Below the pieces are notes generated by a model. The model was not told where the DNA came from and did no database searches. It saw only the letters and a program-made list of their open reading frames with translations. This document shows, in pieces, positions 8,882 through 17,018 of a DNA stretch of 64,000 bases. Position 1 is the first letter of the stretch, and every line of letters starts with the position of its first letter. Source of the DNA: Actinoalloteichus_B caeruleus (lineage in GTDB: Bacteria > Actinomycetota > Actinomycetes > Mycobacteriales > Pseudonocardiaceae); NCBI RefSeq assembly GCF_000718005.1, contig NZ_JODV01000019.1; one strand, given 5' to 3'. The position numbers and the translations under genes were made by a program.

Positions 8882-9764
8882 GGTGGGCCGGGACCACCTC
8901 CGCGCCGAGGTCGTCGCGGTGGACCGCGTCGGCCCCCGCGTCGTCCGGGTCACCTTCGGCGGACCGGAGCTGGCCGGGTTCGGCAGCGTCGGAACCCCTG
9001 ACGAATGGTTCCGACTCGTGGTGCCCTCGACCGCCGCGCACGGCGGGGACCCGGAGCCGGCCGGCGGTGCCCCCGCCTACCGGGCCGAGGAGTTCGGCCG
9101 CTGGTACACGGTGCGGCGGTGGGACGCCGAGACCGCGCTGCTGACCGTGGACCTCGTGCTGCACGGACGGGGAGTCGCCGCTGCCTGGGCCGGCTCCGCC
9201 GCCGTCGGCGACGTCGCGTGGGTCGGGCAGCCGCGAGGCTCCTACGTCCCGCCACCGCCCGGGGTGCCGGTGGTCCTCGCCGGTGACCTGACCTCGCTGC
9301 CCGCCCTCACCCGGATCGTGTCGTCCCTGCCCGAGGCGACCCCGACGCGGGTGGTCGTGGAGGTGGGTGGCGCCGCCGACGAACAGCCCCTCGACGGGCC
9401 GGCCGACCTGGAGGTCCGCTGGCTGCGCAACCCCCGTTTCGGACGCGCGGGGAGCCTGCTGCCCGCCGCGCTGCGGGAACACCTCCCGGCGGGATTCGAT
9501 CCGAGGTCCTGCCGCTACTGGATGGCCGGCGAGGCCACCGCGGCCCGGCTCGTCCGGCACCACCTGCGCCACGAGCTGCGCGTGCCCGACGGGCAGCACC
9601 ACGCCGTCGGCTACTGGCGGCTGGACGGGGAGGAGTGGAACCGCCGGTTCGCGGCGTCCGGCATCGACATCGGCGCCATCTGGGACGCGGGACAGCGCGC
9701 CGGCCGCACCCAGGAGGAGATCGTGGACGACATCCACGCGCGACTCGTCGACGCGGGGCTGTGA
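8874..9764 (+). CDS. siderophore-interacting protein (SIP), FAD-dependent ferric-siderophore reductase
   Basis: 296 residues. The N-terminal FAD-binding barrel carries the family motif GRWYTVRRWD (about 80-89). The middle holds VLHGRGVAAAWAGSAAVGD, and the C-terminal NAD(P)H domain ends with YWMAGEATAARLVRHHL and GYWRLDGEEW, the usual SIP signatures. It reduces the iron of an imported siderophore to release Fe(II) in the cytosol. Its GTG start at 8874 overlaps the ATPase stop. The two genes after it are half ABC exporters, so the order SIP-ABC-ABC matches mycobacterial IrtA (SIP fused to ABC) plus IrtB, but with the SIP domain as a separate protein. Confidence 0.9.
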   Translation: MVEVGRDHLRAEVVAVDRVGPRVVRVTFGGPELAGFGSVGTPDEWFRLVVPSTAAHGGDPEPAGGAPAYRAEEFGRWYTVRRWDAETALLTVDLVLHGRGVAAAWAGSAAVGDVAWVGQPRGSYVPPPPGVPVVLAGDLTSLPALTRIVSSLPEATPTRVVVEVGGAADEQPLDGPADLEVRWLRNPRFGRAGSLLPAALREHLPAGFDPRSCRYWMAGEATAARLVRHHLRHELRVPDGQHHAVGYWRLDGEEWNRRFAASGIDIGAIWDAGQRAGRTQEEIVDDIHARLVDAGL

Positions 9765-9926
9765 TCCGGCTCTCGCGGCCCCTTCGGTGGTGCCGCCCCC
9801 GTGTCAATCACCCACGAAAGCGTGACACCGTTCCTCACGCCGCGTTCCCGGGCTCGGAGCCCGGCGGGGAGAGGCGGCGCGATCACCCGATCAGGGGACG
9901 ACCTTCCAAGGAGAAGAGGAACAGCG

Positions 9927-11774
9927 ATGGACAGCAGCGGTGACGGGCCGGGCCCCGTCCCCCCGGCGCCCGAGCCTCGCCGGGGCGGTGGTCGTCCGCT
10001 CACCGCGAACCGGGTGTTGTGGCGCGCCCTGGCACGACACCGGTTGTGCCTGACCGGCGGCATCCTCGGGCTGTCCGGCCACCAGGCAGCCGAGACGCTG
10101 GTCCCCGTCGCGATCGGGATCATCATCGACCGGGCGGTGGCGACCGGGGACCCGGGGGCACTGGGCCTGTCCGTGCTCGGGCTGGCCGCCTTGTTCACCG
10201 TGCTCGCCCTGTCCTGGCGGCTGGGCGCCCGGTCGCTGTTCGGCGCGATCCAGCAGGAGAACCACCTGTTGCGCGTGGAGACCGCCGGACGTGCCCTCGA
10301 CCCCAGGGGGCAGCGCTCCGGGCTGGCCACCGGGGAGCTGCTCAGCGTCGCCACCTCGGACGCCGAACGCACCTCCGACGTCCTGCGTGACGTGCCCAGC
10401 TTCTTCTCCGGTCTGGTGGCCCTGGGCATCTCGGCGTTCGTCCTGCTGCGGATCGACGTCCCGCTCGGGCTCGGCGTGCTCGTCGGGGTGCCGGTGCTGG
10501 TCGTCCTGCTCCAACTGCTCGGCCCCCTGCTGACCCGCAGGGCCGGGGAGAAGCAGGCGGCCACGGCGCGAACCGCCGCGCTCGCCACCGACCTGGTGCG
10601 CGGCGTGCGCGCCCTCCGGGGCATCGGCGGCGAACCGAGCGCCGTGCGCCGGTACCGCGAGTCCAGTGACGACGCGCTCCGCCGCACGCTGCGGGCGGCC
10701 ACCCCGCTGGGGGCGCACCGGGGCGCGACCACGGCGGCCAGCGGGCTGCTGCTGGCCGTGGTGGCCGGGTTCGCCGGTTGGCTCGCCGTGGACGGCCAGA
10801 TCACCATCGGCGAGCTGATCACCGTGGTGGGGCTGGCCCAGTTCATCGCCGAACCGGTGCAACTGCTCGGGATCTGCGGGCAGGGCATCGCCGTGTCCAG
10901 GGCCTCCGCCGCCCGGCTGGTCACCCTCCTCACCGCGCCGCCCGTGGTGCGGCCGGGCTCCGCCCGGCTCCACGGGTTCCGGGAGCTGCGGTTCGACGGC
11001 GTCGCGCACGGCTCGCTGCGGTCACTGGACCTCACCGTGCGGGCCGGCGAGTTCGTCGGGGTCGTCGTGGACGACCCGAGGGACGCCGATGCGCTGCTGG
11101 CCCTGCTGTCCGGGCGGGTTCCGGCCGCCGACCACGAGGGGGAGCTGGTGGTCGACGGCGTCGCCGTGTCCGAGGTGGACATCGACGAACTGCGGCGGAC
11201 GGTGCTGGTGGAGACCCACCACGTCACGCTCTTCGAGGGGACCCTCCGGGACGCGGTCACCTCCGGCCGCGAGGTCTCCGCCACCGGCCTGGAGCGCGCG
11301 TTGCGGGCCGCGGCCGCCGACGAGGTGGTGGCCACCCAGGCCGAGGGGCTGGACACCGAGGTCCTGGACCGGGGGGCCTCGCTGTCCGGCGGGCAGCGGC
11401 AACGGATCGCCCTGGCCAGGGCACTGCTGGCGGACCCGCCGGTCCTGGTGCTCCACGACCCCACCACTGCGGTGGACGCGGTCACCGAGGAGGTCATCGC
11501 CCTCGGCGTGGCCGAGCTGCGCCACCCCGCCACCCACCCTCCCGGTGCCGACGACCCCGACGCGGGCGGTCGGGACGAACGACCGGCGGGCGGTGACGGG
11601 GAGGGCCCGCCAGCGGGCGGCCCGAGGACGACGCTGCTCATCACCAGCAGTCCGGCGCTGCTGGCCCGGGCCGACCGGGTGGTGGTCCTCACCGACGGAG
11701 TGGTGCGCGCCGAGGGCACCCACGCCGACCTGGCGGCCACCGACGAGACCTACCAGCGGGGAGTACTGCGATGA
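9927..11774 (+). CDS. ABC exporter-fold half transporter with degenerate nucleotide site (IrtAB-like partner 1)
   Basis: 615 residues: six-helix exporter-type membrane domain (about 30-320) followed by an ABC domain. The ABC signature LSGGQRQR (486-493) is intact. The Walker A region from about 374 reads GEFVGVVVDDPRDADALL, with no G-K-S/T. Walker B reads VLVLHDPTTAVD, with His510 in place of the usual Asp and Asp511 in place of the catalytic Glu. The switch His position reads LLITSSP. It cannot bind and hydrolyse ATP in its own half-site. ATG at 9927 has GGAGAAGAGG upstream; an in-frame GTG at 9801 has neither conservation nor a ribosome site. ATGA overlap with the next gene indicates a heterodimer. 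A roughly 35-residue Pro/Gly/Asp-rich insert precedes the last strand. Confidence 0.85.
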   Translation: MDSSGDGPGPVPPAPEPRRGGGRPLTANRVLWRALARHRLCLTGGILGLSGHQAAETLVPVAIGIIIDRAVATGDPGALGLSVLGLAALFTVLALSWRLGARSLFGAIQQENHLLRVETAGRALDPRGQRSGLATGELLSVATSDAERTSDVLRDVPSFFSGLVALGISAFVLLRIDVPLGLGVLVGVPVLVVLLQLLGPLLTRRAGEKQAATARTAALATDLVRGVRALRGIGGEPSAVRRYRESSDDALRRTLRAATPLGAHRGATTAASGLLLAVVAGFAGWLAVDGQITIGELITVVGLAQFIAEPVQLLGICGQGIAVSRASAARLVTLLTAPPVVRPGSARLHGFRELRFDGVAHGSLRSLDLTVRAGEFVGVVVDDPRDADALLALLSGRVPAADHEGELVVDGVAVSEVDIDELRRTVLVETHHVTLFEGTLRDAVTSGREVSATGLERALRAAAADEVVATQAEGLDTEVLDRGASLSGGQRQRIALARALLADPPVLVLHDPTTAVDAVTEEVIALGVAELRHPATHPPGADDPDAGGRDERPAGGDGEGPPAGGPRTTLLITSSPALLARADRVVVLTDGVVRAEGTHADLAATDETYQRGVLR

Positions 11775-13627
11775 GCGCGGAGGCGGGGACCGGCGGCCGC
11801 CGCCGGCGGAGGCGTTCGGCGGCGGCGGCCGCCGAGTTCGACACGGCGACCTCGGCGGCCGACCGCCTCCCGGTCGCGACACCGCGCCAGGTCTGGCGGG
11901 TGCTGCGGGGCGAACTGGCCCGCCAGCCGTGGACGACGAGCGCCGCGTTGGGCGCCTGCCTGCTCGGCAACGCCTTCGGTCTGGTGGCCCCCTGGGTGCT
12001 CGGCGACCTGGTCGACACCATCGCGGCTGGCGGTCCGGACGCCGACGGGTCCGCCGTGCTGTGGACGGTCGCGCTCATCGCCGGTGCGGCGCTGCTGGGT
12101 GGCCTGCTCACCGGGGTGGCCACCGCGCTGATCGCCCGTGCCGGCGAGACGGTGCTGGCCCGGCTGCGGGAACGTGTCGTGGACCGCGCCCTGCACCTGC
12201 CCACCACCACCCTGGAACGGGTGGGCAGCGGGGACCTGCTCTCCCGGGTGGGCGACGACGTGTCGATCGTCGGCCGGATCGTGACCAACCAGGCGGCGGT
12301 GCTGATCTCGGCGTTCTTCACGGTCGTCCTGACGGTGGGTGGCCTGCTCACCCTGGACTGGCGGCTCGGGCTGGCCGGCATGGTGACCCTCCCGATGTAC
12401 GTGTTGTCACTGCGCTGGTACCTGCCGCGTTCCGGCCCCGGTTACGCGGCGGAACGGGTGGCCATCGGGGAGAGGTCACAGGCCCTGGTCAGTTCCCTGC
12501 ACGGGGTGGACGCGGTGCACGCGCACCGGCTGGGCGAGGCCCGGATGGGGTTGGTCACCGACCGCTCCGCGCGGTCCCGGGACATCTCGGTCCGGGTGTT
12601 CCGGCTGTTCACCCGGTTCGCCTCCGGCGCCAACCGCGCGGAGTGCGTGGGACTCGTGGCGATCGTCGTCACCGGGTTCCTCCTCGTCAGGGCCGACATC
12701 GTGACGGTCGGCGCGACCACGGCGGCGGCCCTGTACTTCCACCGGCTGTTCTCCCCGCTCGGCGCGTTGCTGTTGTCCTTCGACGAGGTGCAGTCGGCGG
12801 GGGCGAGCCTCGCTCGCCTGGTGGGCGTCGCGCGCCTCCCGGCGACCCCCGAACCGGAGGCACCGCCCCGCCCCGCCGACGCGGGCCTGCGGATCGAAGG
12901 GGTGAGCCACCGCTACGACGGCGGTCCGCTGGTGGTGGACGACGTGACCCTGGTGGTGGAGCCGGGTGAGCGGGTCGCCCTCGTCGGCGCCAGCGGAGCC
13001 GGGAAGACGACCCTGGCCGCGATCGTCGCCGGCCTCCTCGACCCGGCGGAGGGCTCCGTCCGGGTGGGCGGTGTTCCGCTCGCCGAGCTGGGACTCCGCC
13101 AGCTGCGCCGCCACGTCATGCTCGTCAGTCAGGACGTGCACGTCTTCTCCGGTCGGCTGGTGGACGACGTGCGCCTGACCGCACCGGACGCGTCGGAGGC
13201 CGAGGTGCTCACCGCGTTGGAGGCGGTGGGCGCCCGCCGCTGGGCGGAGGGCCTGCCGGGGGGCATCGAGACCCGGGTGGGCGAGGAGGGCCACCCGCTG
13301 ACGGCGCCGCGGGCCCAGCAGTTGGCCCTGGCCCGGCTGGTGCTGGCCAACCCCTCGGTGGCGATCCTCGACGAGGCCAGCGCCGAGGCGGGCAGTTCCG
13401 GGGCCCGTGACCTGGAACAGGCCGCCCTCGCCGCCACCGAGGGGCGGACGTCGTTGGTCGTCGCGCACCGCCTGCCCCAGGCGGTGGCCGCCGACCGCGT
13501 GGTGGTGATGGACCACGGGCGCATCGTGGAGGTCGGTTCGCACGAGGAACTGGTGGCCGCCGGTGGCCGCTACGCGCGGCTGTGGGCGGCGTGGGAGGGC
13601 AGGGACCGCGAACCGCTGCCGGGCTGA
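11771..13627 (+). CDS. ABC exporter-fold half transporter with degenerate signature motif (IrtAB-like partner 2)
   Basis: 618 residues: an Arg-rich cytoplasmic N-terminus, six-helix membrane domain (about 50-350) and ABC domain. Walker A GASGAGKTT (406-414), Q-loop VSQDVHVF, Walker B AILDEAS (Asp534, Glu535) and switch His566 are intact, but the signature reads LTAPRAQQ (510-517) instead of LSGGQ. This is the mirror image of the defects in the preceding half transporter. It starts within the previous stop (ATGA). In mycobacterial IrtAB such a pair imports or handles ferric siderophores with a reductase domain; here the separate SIP upstream would supply that activity. Export of a siderophore is the alternative. 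Confidence 0.85.
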   Translation: MSAEAGTGGRRRRRRSAAAAAEFDTATSAADRLPVATPRQVWRVLRGELARQPWTTSAALGACLLGNAFGLVAPWVLGDLVDTIAAGGPDADGSAVLWTVALIAGAALLGGLLTGVATALIARAGETVLARLRERVVDRALHLPTTTLERVGSGDLLSRVGDDVSIVGRIVTNQAAVLISAFFTVVLTVGGLLTLDWRLGLAGMVTLPMYVLSLRWYLPRSGPGYAAERVAIGERSQALVSSLHGVDAVHAHRLGEARMGLVTDRSARSRDISVRVFRLFTRFASGANRAECVGLVAIVVTGFLLVRADIVTVGATTAAALYFHRLFSPLGALLLSFDEVQSAGASLARLVGVARLPATPEPEAPPRPADAGLRIEGVSHRYDGGPLVVDDVTLVVEPGERVALVGASGAGKTTLAAIVAGLLDPAEGSVRVGGVPLAELGLRQLRRHVMLVSQDVHVFSGRLVDDVRLTAPDASEAEVLTALEAVGARRWAEGLPGGIETRVGEEGHPLTAPRAQQLALARLVLANPSVAILDEASAEAGSSGARDLEQAALAATEGRTSLVVAHRLPQAVAADRVVVMDHGRIVEVGSHEELVAAGGRYARLWAAWEGRDREPLPG

Positions 13628-13676
13628 GCGCGTCCCAGCCGCCCCCGTCCTCCCCTTGGCCGCCCTCGCCGCCTGC

Positions 13677-14891
13677 TCAGCCGACGGCGGCGGTGATCGG
13701 GGCTTCCCAGTCGACCCGGTACTCGTAGAGCCATCGCTGGTCGACGGCCTCGGCCCTGGCCATCCGCCGGAAGACGACGGGCAGCGCGAGATCCCGCACC
13801 ACGCGCGCCACCGGCCCGGGGGCCTTCTGGTCCCCGTTGCGCTTGCCCTGCGCGACGACCCGCTCCACCCGGTCCCGCCGCGACGCCGTGTAGGTGGCGA
13901 GCGCGGCGGGGTGGTCGGGCACGTCCCGCAGGCACTTCGCCAGCACCAACGCGTCCTCGATGGCCAGTGACGCGCCCTGCCCGGAGGAGGGTGAGGTGGC
14001 GTGCGCCGAGTCCCCGACCAGCACGCAGCGGTCGGTGTGCCAGGTCGGCACGGACGGCAGGTCGTAGGTGTTCCAGGGCGGCATGATCCGCTCGGTCGCG
14101 GCGATGATCCTGGCCGCGGGCGTGCGGTCGCGCGCGACGAGCTCCAGGAGGTGCGCCCGCCACCACGTCGGGTCGATCGCGTCCAACTCCTCCTGGCTGG
14201 CCTCCTGGGCGCGGGGCGGGTTCGCGAACCACCACACCTCCCCGTCGGGGTGGCGGTAGTAGGCGAAGAAGCAGCGACGCCCGAAGACCATGTTGGCCAC
14301 GCCCGGCTCGGCGTCCACCGGCACTCCCGGCGCGAAGCCCCCCGTGTTGAGCAGGCCGACGTACCGGCCCGAGGGCGCGCCAGGGTCGATCGCCCCGCGC
14401 ACCCGGGACCGCAGCCCGTCCGCGCCGACCAGCAGGTCGCCGGTCGCCTCGCTCCCGTCGGCGAAGCGCGCGGTCACCCCGTCCGGGCGTTCGGTGAGGC
14501 CCACCAGGCGGCGGCCGTACTCGACGCGCACCCCCTCGTCGAGGGCCGCGTCCCGCAACGCCCGGTAGAGGTCGGACCGGCGGACCGTCCTGGTCACGGT
14601 GCCGTCGGGCAGCGCCCCGCCCTGGGCGAGCTCGGCGAGGAAACGGCCGGAACCGGTGCGGAAGGCCATCCGTGGCGTGTCGAACCCGGCGGCGAGCGCG
14701 CGTTCCAACAGGCCCAGTTCGGCCAGGGCCGACTGGCCGTTGGTGGCGACGCCGAGGTAGGCGCCCACGCCGTCGGCGGTCCGGTCGTACCCCTCGTACA
14801 CGACCGGATCCAGCCCAGCCCGGCGCAGCGCCACCGCCGCGACCGTTCCCGCTATTCCTCCCCCGATCACCAGCACCCTCGTCATCGTCAT
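13677..14891 (-). CDS. FAD-dependent aromatic monooxygenase (PHBH/UbiH-like)
   Basis: 404 residues of the class A flavin monooxygenase group. GGGIAG (about 9-14) binds the FAD ADP part; LLVGADGLRSRVR (about 155-167) is the DG motif that contacts FAD and NADPH; VLVGDSAHATSPSSGQGAS (about 290-308) is the GD motif. It probably hydroxylates an aromatic or polyketide-like compound using NADPH and O2. It is divergent from a PadR-family regulator, with AT-rich repeats between them, so PadR probably represses it until a ligand appears. No partner enzymes lie near, so it may serve drug modification (TetX-like) rather than biosynthesis; the sequence does not decide. Confidence 0.88.
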   Translation of the reverse strand: MTMTRVLVIGGGIAGTVAAVALRRAGLDPVVYEGYDRTADGVGAYLGVATNGQSALAELGLLERALAAGFDTPRMAFRTGSGRFLAELAQGGALPDGTVTRTVRRSDLYRALRDAALDEGVRVEYGRRLVGLTERPDGVTARFADGSEATGDLLVGADGLRSRVRGAIDPGAPSGRYVGLLNTGGFAPGVPVDAEPGVANMVFGRRCFFAYYRHPDGEVWWFANPPRAQEASQEELDAIDPTWWRAHLLELVARDRTPAARIIAATERIMPPWNTYDLPSVPTWHTDRCVLVGDSAHATSPSSGQGASLAIEDALVLAKCLRDVPDHPAALATYTASRRDRVERVVAQGKRNGDQKAPGPVARVVRDLALPVVFRRMARAEAVDQRWLYEYRVDWEAPITAAVG

Positions 14892-14905
14892 CCCCTCCCC
14901 GAGGT

Positions 14906-14935
14906 CATAGTATGACTATACATAAAATGACTATG
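14906..14935. promoter_or_regulatory. putative PadR operator / divergent promoter region
   Basis: An AT-rich island between the monooxygenase (leftward) and padR (rightward). CATAGT (14906-14911) and ACTATG (14930-14935) form outer inverted arms. ATAGT-ATG-ACTAT (14907-14919) is a nested palindrome, and ATGACTAT occurs twice as a direct repeat (14912-14919, 14927-14934). PadR proteins typically bind AT-rich ATAC/GTAT-containing dyads in such divergent gaps. Confidence 0.7.
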
Positions 14936-14960
14936 CTCGCAAGCTGGCTAGGGTGTGCCC

Positions 14961-15575
14961 ATGTCCGGTCGTCCCTCCCGAAGGTCACCGCTGGCGATGG
15001 CCCTGCTCGCCCTGCTCGCCGAGGCCCCGACGCACGCCTACCGCCTGCGGGAACTCATCCGGGAGCGCAGGAAGGACCAGGTGGTCAACGTCGCGCAGCG
15101 CAACAGCGTGTACCAGACGCTCGATCGCCTGCTCCGCGACGAGCTGGTCCAGGTGCGCGACACCGAACGGGTCGGGGACCGACCGGAGCGCACCGTCTAC
15201 GAACTCACCGACGAGGGCGCGGCCACCCTCGACGGATGGCTGCGGGAGATGCTGTCCACCCCGGCACGGGAGTTCCCCGAGTTCCCGGCGGCCCTCGCCT
15301 TCCTCCCCCTGCTCACCCCGGACGCGGCACTCACCCTGCTGGCACGGCGGGCGGAGGCGCTCCGACGCACGTTGGCGGACCTGGACGCCGAGGAGGCACG
15401 GGTGGCGGGGGCGCTCCCCCGGGTCGTGCTCCTGGAGGGCGAGTACCAGCGCACCACCGCCCTCGCGGAACTGCGGTGGCTGGAGGCGGTGACCGAGGAC
15501 CTGCGCACCGGAGCCCTCGACTGGAACCGCGAGGACCTCGACGCCATCGCCGCCCGCTTCGAACCACGGGGGTGA
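14961..15575 (+). CDS. PadR-family transcriptional regulator
   Basis: 204 residues. The N-terminal winged helix (about 8-85) has the family's LAMALLALLAEAPTHAYRLRELI opening and the wing DRPERTVYELTDEG. A C-terminal helical domain of about 100 residues follows, including EEARVAGALPRVVLLEGEYQR, as in PadR subfamily-1 (PF10400) dimerisation domains. An in-frame GTG lies 6 nt upstream at 14955; the ATG is preferred. It probably represses the divergent flavin monooxygenase and itself through the repeats at 14906-14935. Confidence 0.88.
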   Translation: MSGRPSRRSPLAMALLALLAEAPTHAYRLRELIRERRKDQVVNVAQRNSVYQTLDRLLRDELVQVRDTERVGDRPERTVYELTDEGAATLDGWLREMLSTPAREFPEFPAALAFLPLLTPDAALTLLARRAEALRRTLADLDAEEARVAGALPRVVLLEGEYQRTTALAELRWLEAVTEDLRTGALDWNREDLDAIAARFEPRG

Positions 15576-15644
15576 GGCGGTGCTTCCCGAGAGTTCCAGG
15601 CCGCAGCCCCTCCGGCGCACAACCACGAAGGGACCACCTCGACC

Positions 15645-16127
15645 GTGGCACGCATCGGCATCACCGGCCATTCGAACCTGAGCCCGGACTCGGTCCCCCT
15701 CGTGGAGACCGCCCTGCGGGACCACCTGCGGGCGGAGGGCGACGGCGAGCTGGTCGGCGTGACCTGCCTGGCCCGGGGCGCCGACCAGATCTTCGCTCGT
15801 GCGGTGCTCGCCCTGGGCGGCACCACCACCGTGGTGCTCCCCGCCGAGGACTACCGGGAACGCAAGGTCGGACCCGACAACGCGGCCGAGTTCGACGCGC
15901 TGATCGACAGGGCCACCGATGTCGAGGTGATGCCGTTCGAGAGGTCAACTCGTGATGCCTACGTCGCGGCCAGCGAACGGGTGTTGAACCTCGTCGAACG
16001 GCTGGTGGCCGTGTGGGACGGCCAGTCGTCCGACGGTCGTAGCCGCACGGCGGACGTCGTGGCCGCCGCCCGCCAACGAGGGATCCCCGTCGTGGTGATC
16101 TGGCCGGAGAACGCTCGTCGGGCGTGA
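15645..16127 (+). CDS. SLOG/LOG-like Rossmann protein (DUF1273-like)
   Basis: 160 residues opening with ARIGITGHSNL, a nucleotide-binding loop like that of SLOG-superfamily (DprA/LOG/DUF1273) proteins. A strand-helix repeat continues with TCLARGADQIFARAVLALGG (about 44-63) and ends with ADVVAAARQRGIPVVVIWPE. It is shorter than LOG cytokinin hydrolases and lacks their PGGxGTxxE motif, so it is more likely a ligand- or nucleotide-sensing SLOG protein than an enzyme. It starts with GTG at 15645, 69 nt after padR on the same strand. Its partner is not evident; SLOG domains often sense nucleotide derivatives in defence contexts, but no effector lies next to it. Confidence 0.65.
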   Translation: MARIGITGHSNLSPDSVPLVETALRDHLRAEGDGELVGVTCLARGADQIFARAVLALGGTTTVVLPAEDYRERKVGPDNAAEFDALIDRATDVEVMPFERSTRDAYVAASERVLNLVERLVAVWDGQSSDGRSRTADVVAAARQRGIPVVVIWPENARRA

Positions 16128-16262
16128 CCCGCCGGCGGGGCGCCGAGCCCATGCCGATCAGCGGCCGTGGATGACATCCCCGTCCAGAATGTCCCCCGAC
16201 CGGCACCGCCACGTCCCAGCCGGGGGCGGCACGGCGGACGGCCCACCCCCGGGGCACCCCGC

Positions 16263-17018
16263 TCACTCCCAGCGGAAGAAGCGGATCGCGATCGGCCAGA
16301 TCAGCAACACCGTCACCCCCATCACCAGGAAGGGCCGGAGCGACAGCGCCTCCCCCGCCCAACTCGCCCGCAAGGCCTGCGTGACCGCACCCACCGGGGT
16401 GAGATCGCCGATCTGGCGCACCAGTTCGGGCAGGTCCTCGCGGGGGACCATCGCTCCACTGAGGAACATCATCGGCACCAGCAGGATCGAGCCGATGCCG
16501 TTGGCGATGTTCGCCGTCCTGGAGATCCCGGCGATGAGCATGGTGATCGACAGGGTGGTGACCATCGCGCACAGGTAGACCAGCAGGAACGCCGGGAGCG
16601 ACCTCGGCGGCGCCAGGCCGTGGACGAGCGCGCCGCCGACCAGGACGGCCACCACCGCGAGGACCGAGATCAACGCGCCGATGGCGAAGTTCGCCACGAG
16701 CAGCCCGACCCGGGGAGCCGGGGTGGTGGACAACCTGCGGAGAATCCCCCTCTCCCGCACGGTGACGATCTGCTGCGGCATGAGCTGGAGCGAGATGATC
16801 AGCAGCGCGATGCTCAGCGCGATCGGGGCCATCACGACGTCGAAGGCGCGGAGCCCGTCCAGCCCGGGGATCGGGTCCATCATGTCGGGCAGGTTCGCGA
16901 ACAGCAGCAACAGCACGACGGGGAACCCGATCCCGAAGAACAGCAGCGCCCAGTCCCTGCGGAGCAGCCGCAGTTCCATCCGGGTCATCCGACCCGTCGC
17001 CCGCAACACCCTGTTCAC
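16263..17018 (-). CDS. ABC-2 type drug/antibiotic efflux permease
   Basis: 251 residues with six hydrophobic segments (starting at about 24, 60, 104, 138, 170 and 226), including the ABC-2 family stretch ANIANGIGSILLVPMMFLSGAMVPREDLP (about 169-197). Its GTG start at 17018 overlaps the ATPase stop by 4 nt. With the ATPase it forms a DrrAB/YadGH-type exporter. The TetR gene upstream in the same operon points to inducible drug or lipid efflux. Confidence 0.9.
   Translation of the reverse strand: MNRVLRATGRMTRMELRLLRRDWALLFFGIGFPVVLLLLFANLPDMMDPIPGLDGLRAFDVVMAPIALSIALLIISLQLMPQQIVTVRERGILRRLSTTPAPRVGLLVANFAIGALISVLAVVAVLVGGALVHGLAPPRSLPAFLLVYLCAMVTTLSITMLIAGISRTANIANGIGSILLVPMMFLSGAMVPREDLPELVRQIGDLTPVGAVTQALRASWAGEALSLRPFLVMGVTVLLIWPIAIRFFRWE

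Noticed and set aside
9611..11740. Leftward open frame of 709 codons over the first ABC exporter gene
   Set aside because: Ser/Arg/Thr-rich product antisense to an obvious ABC gene; no domain and no start signal.
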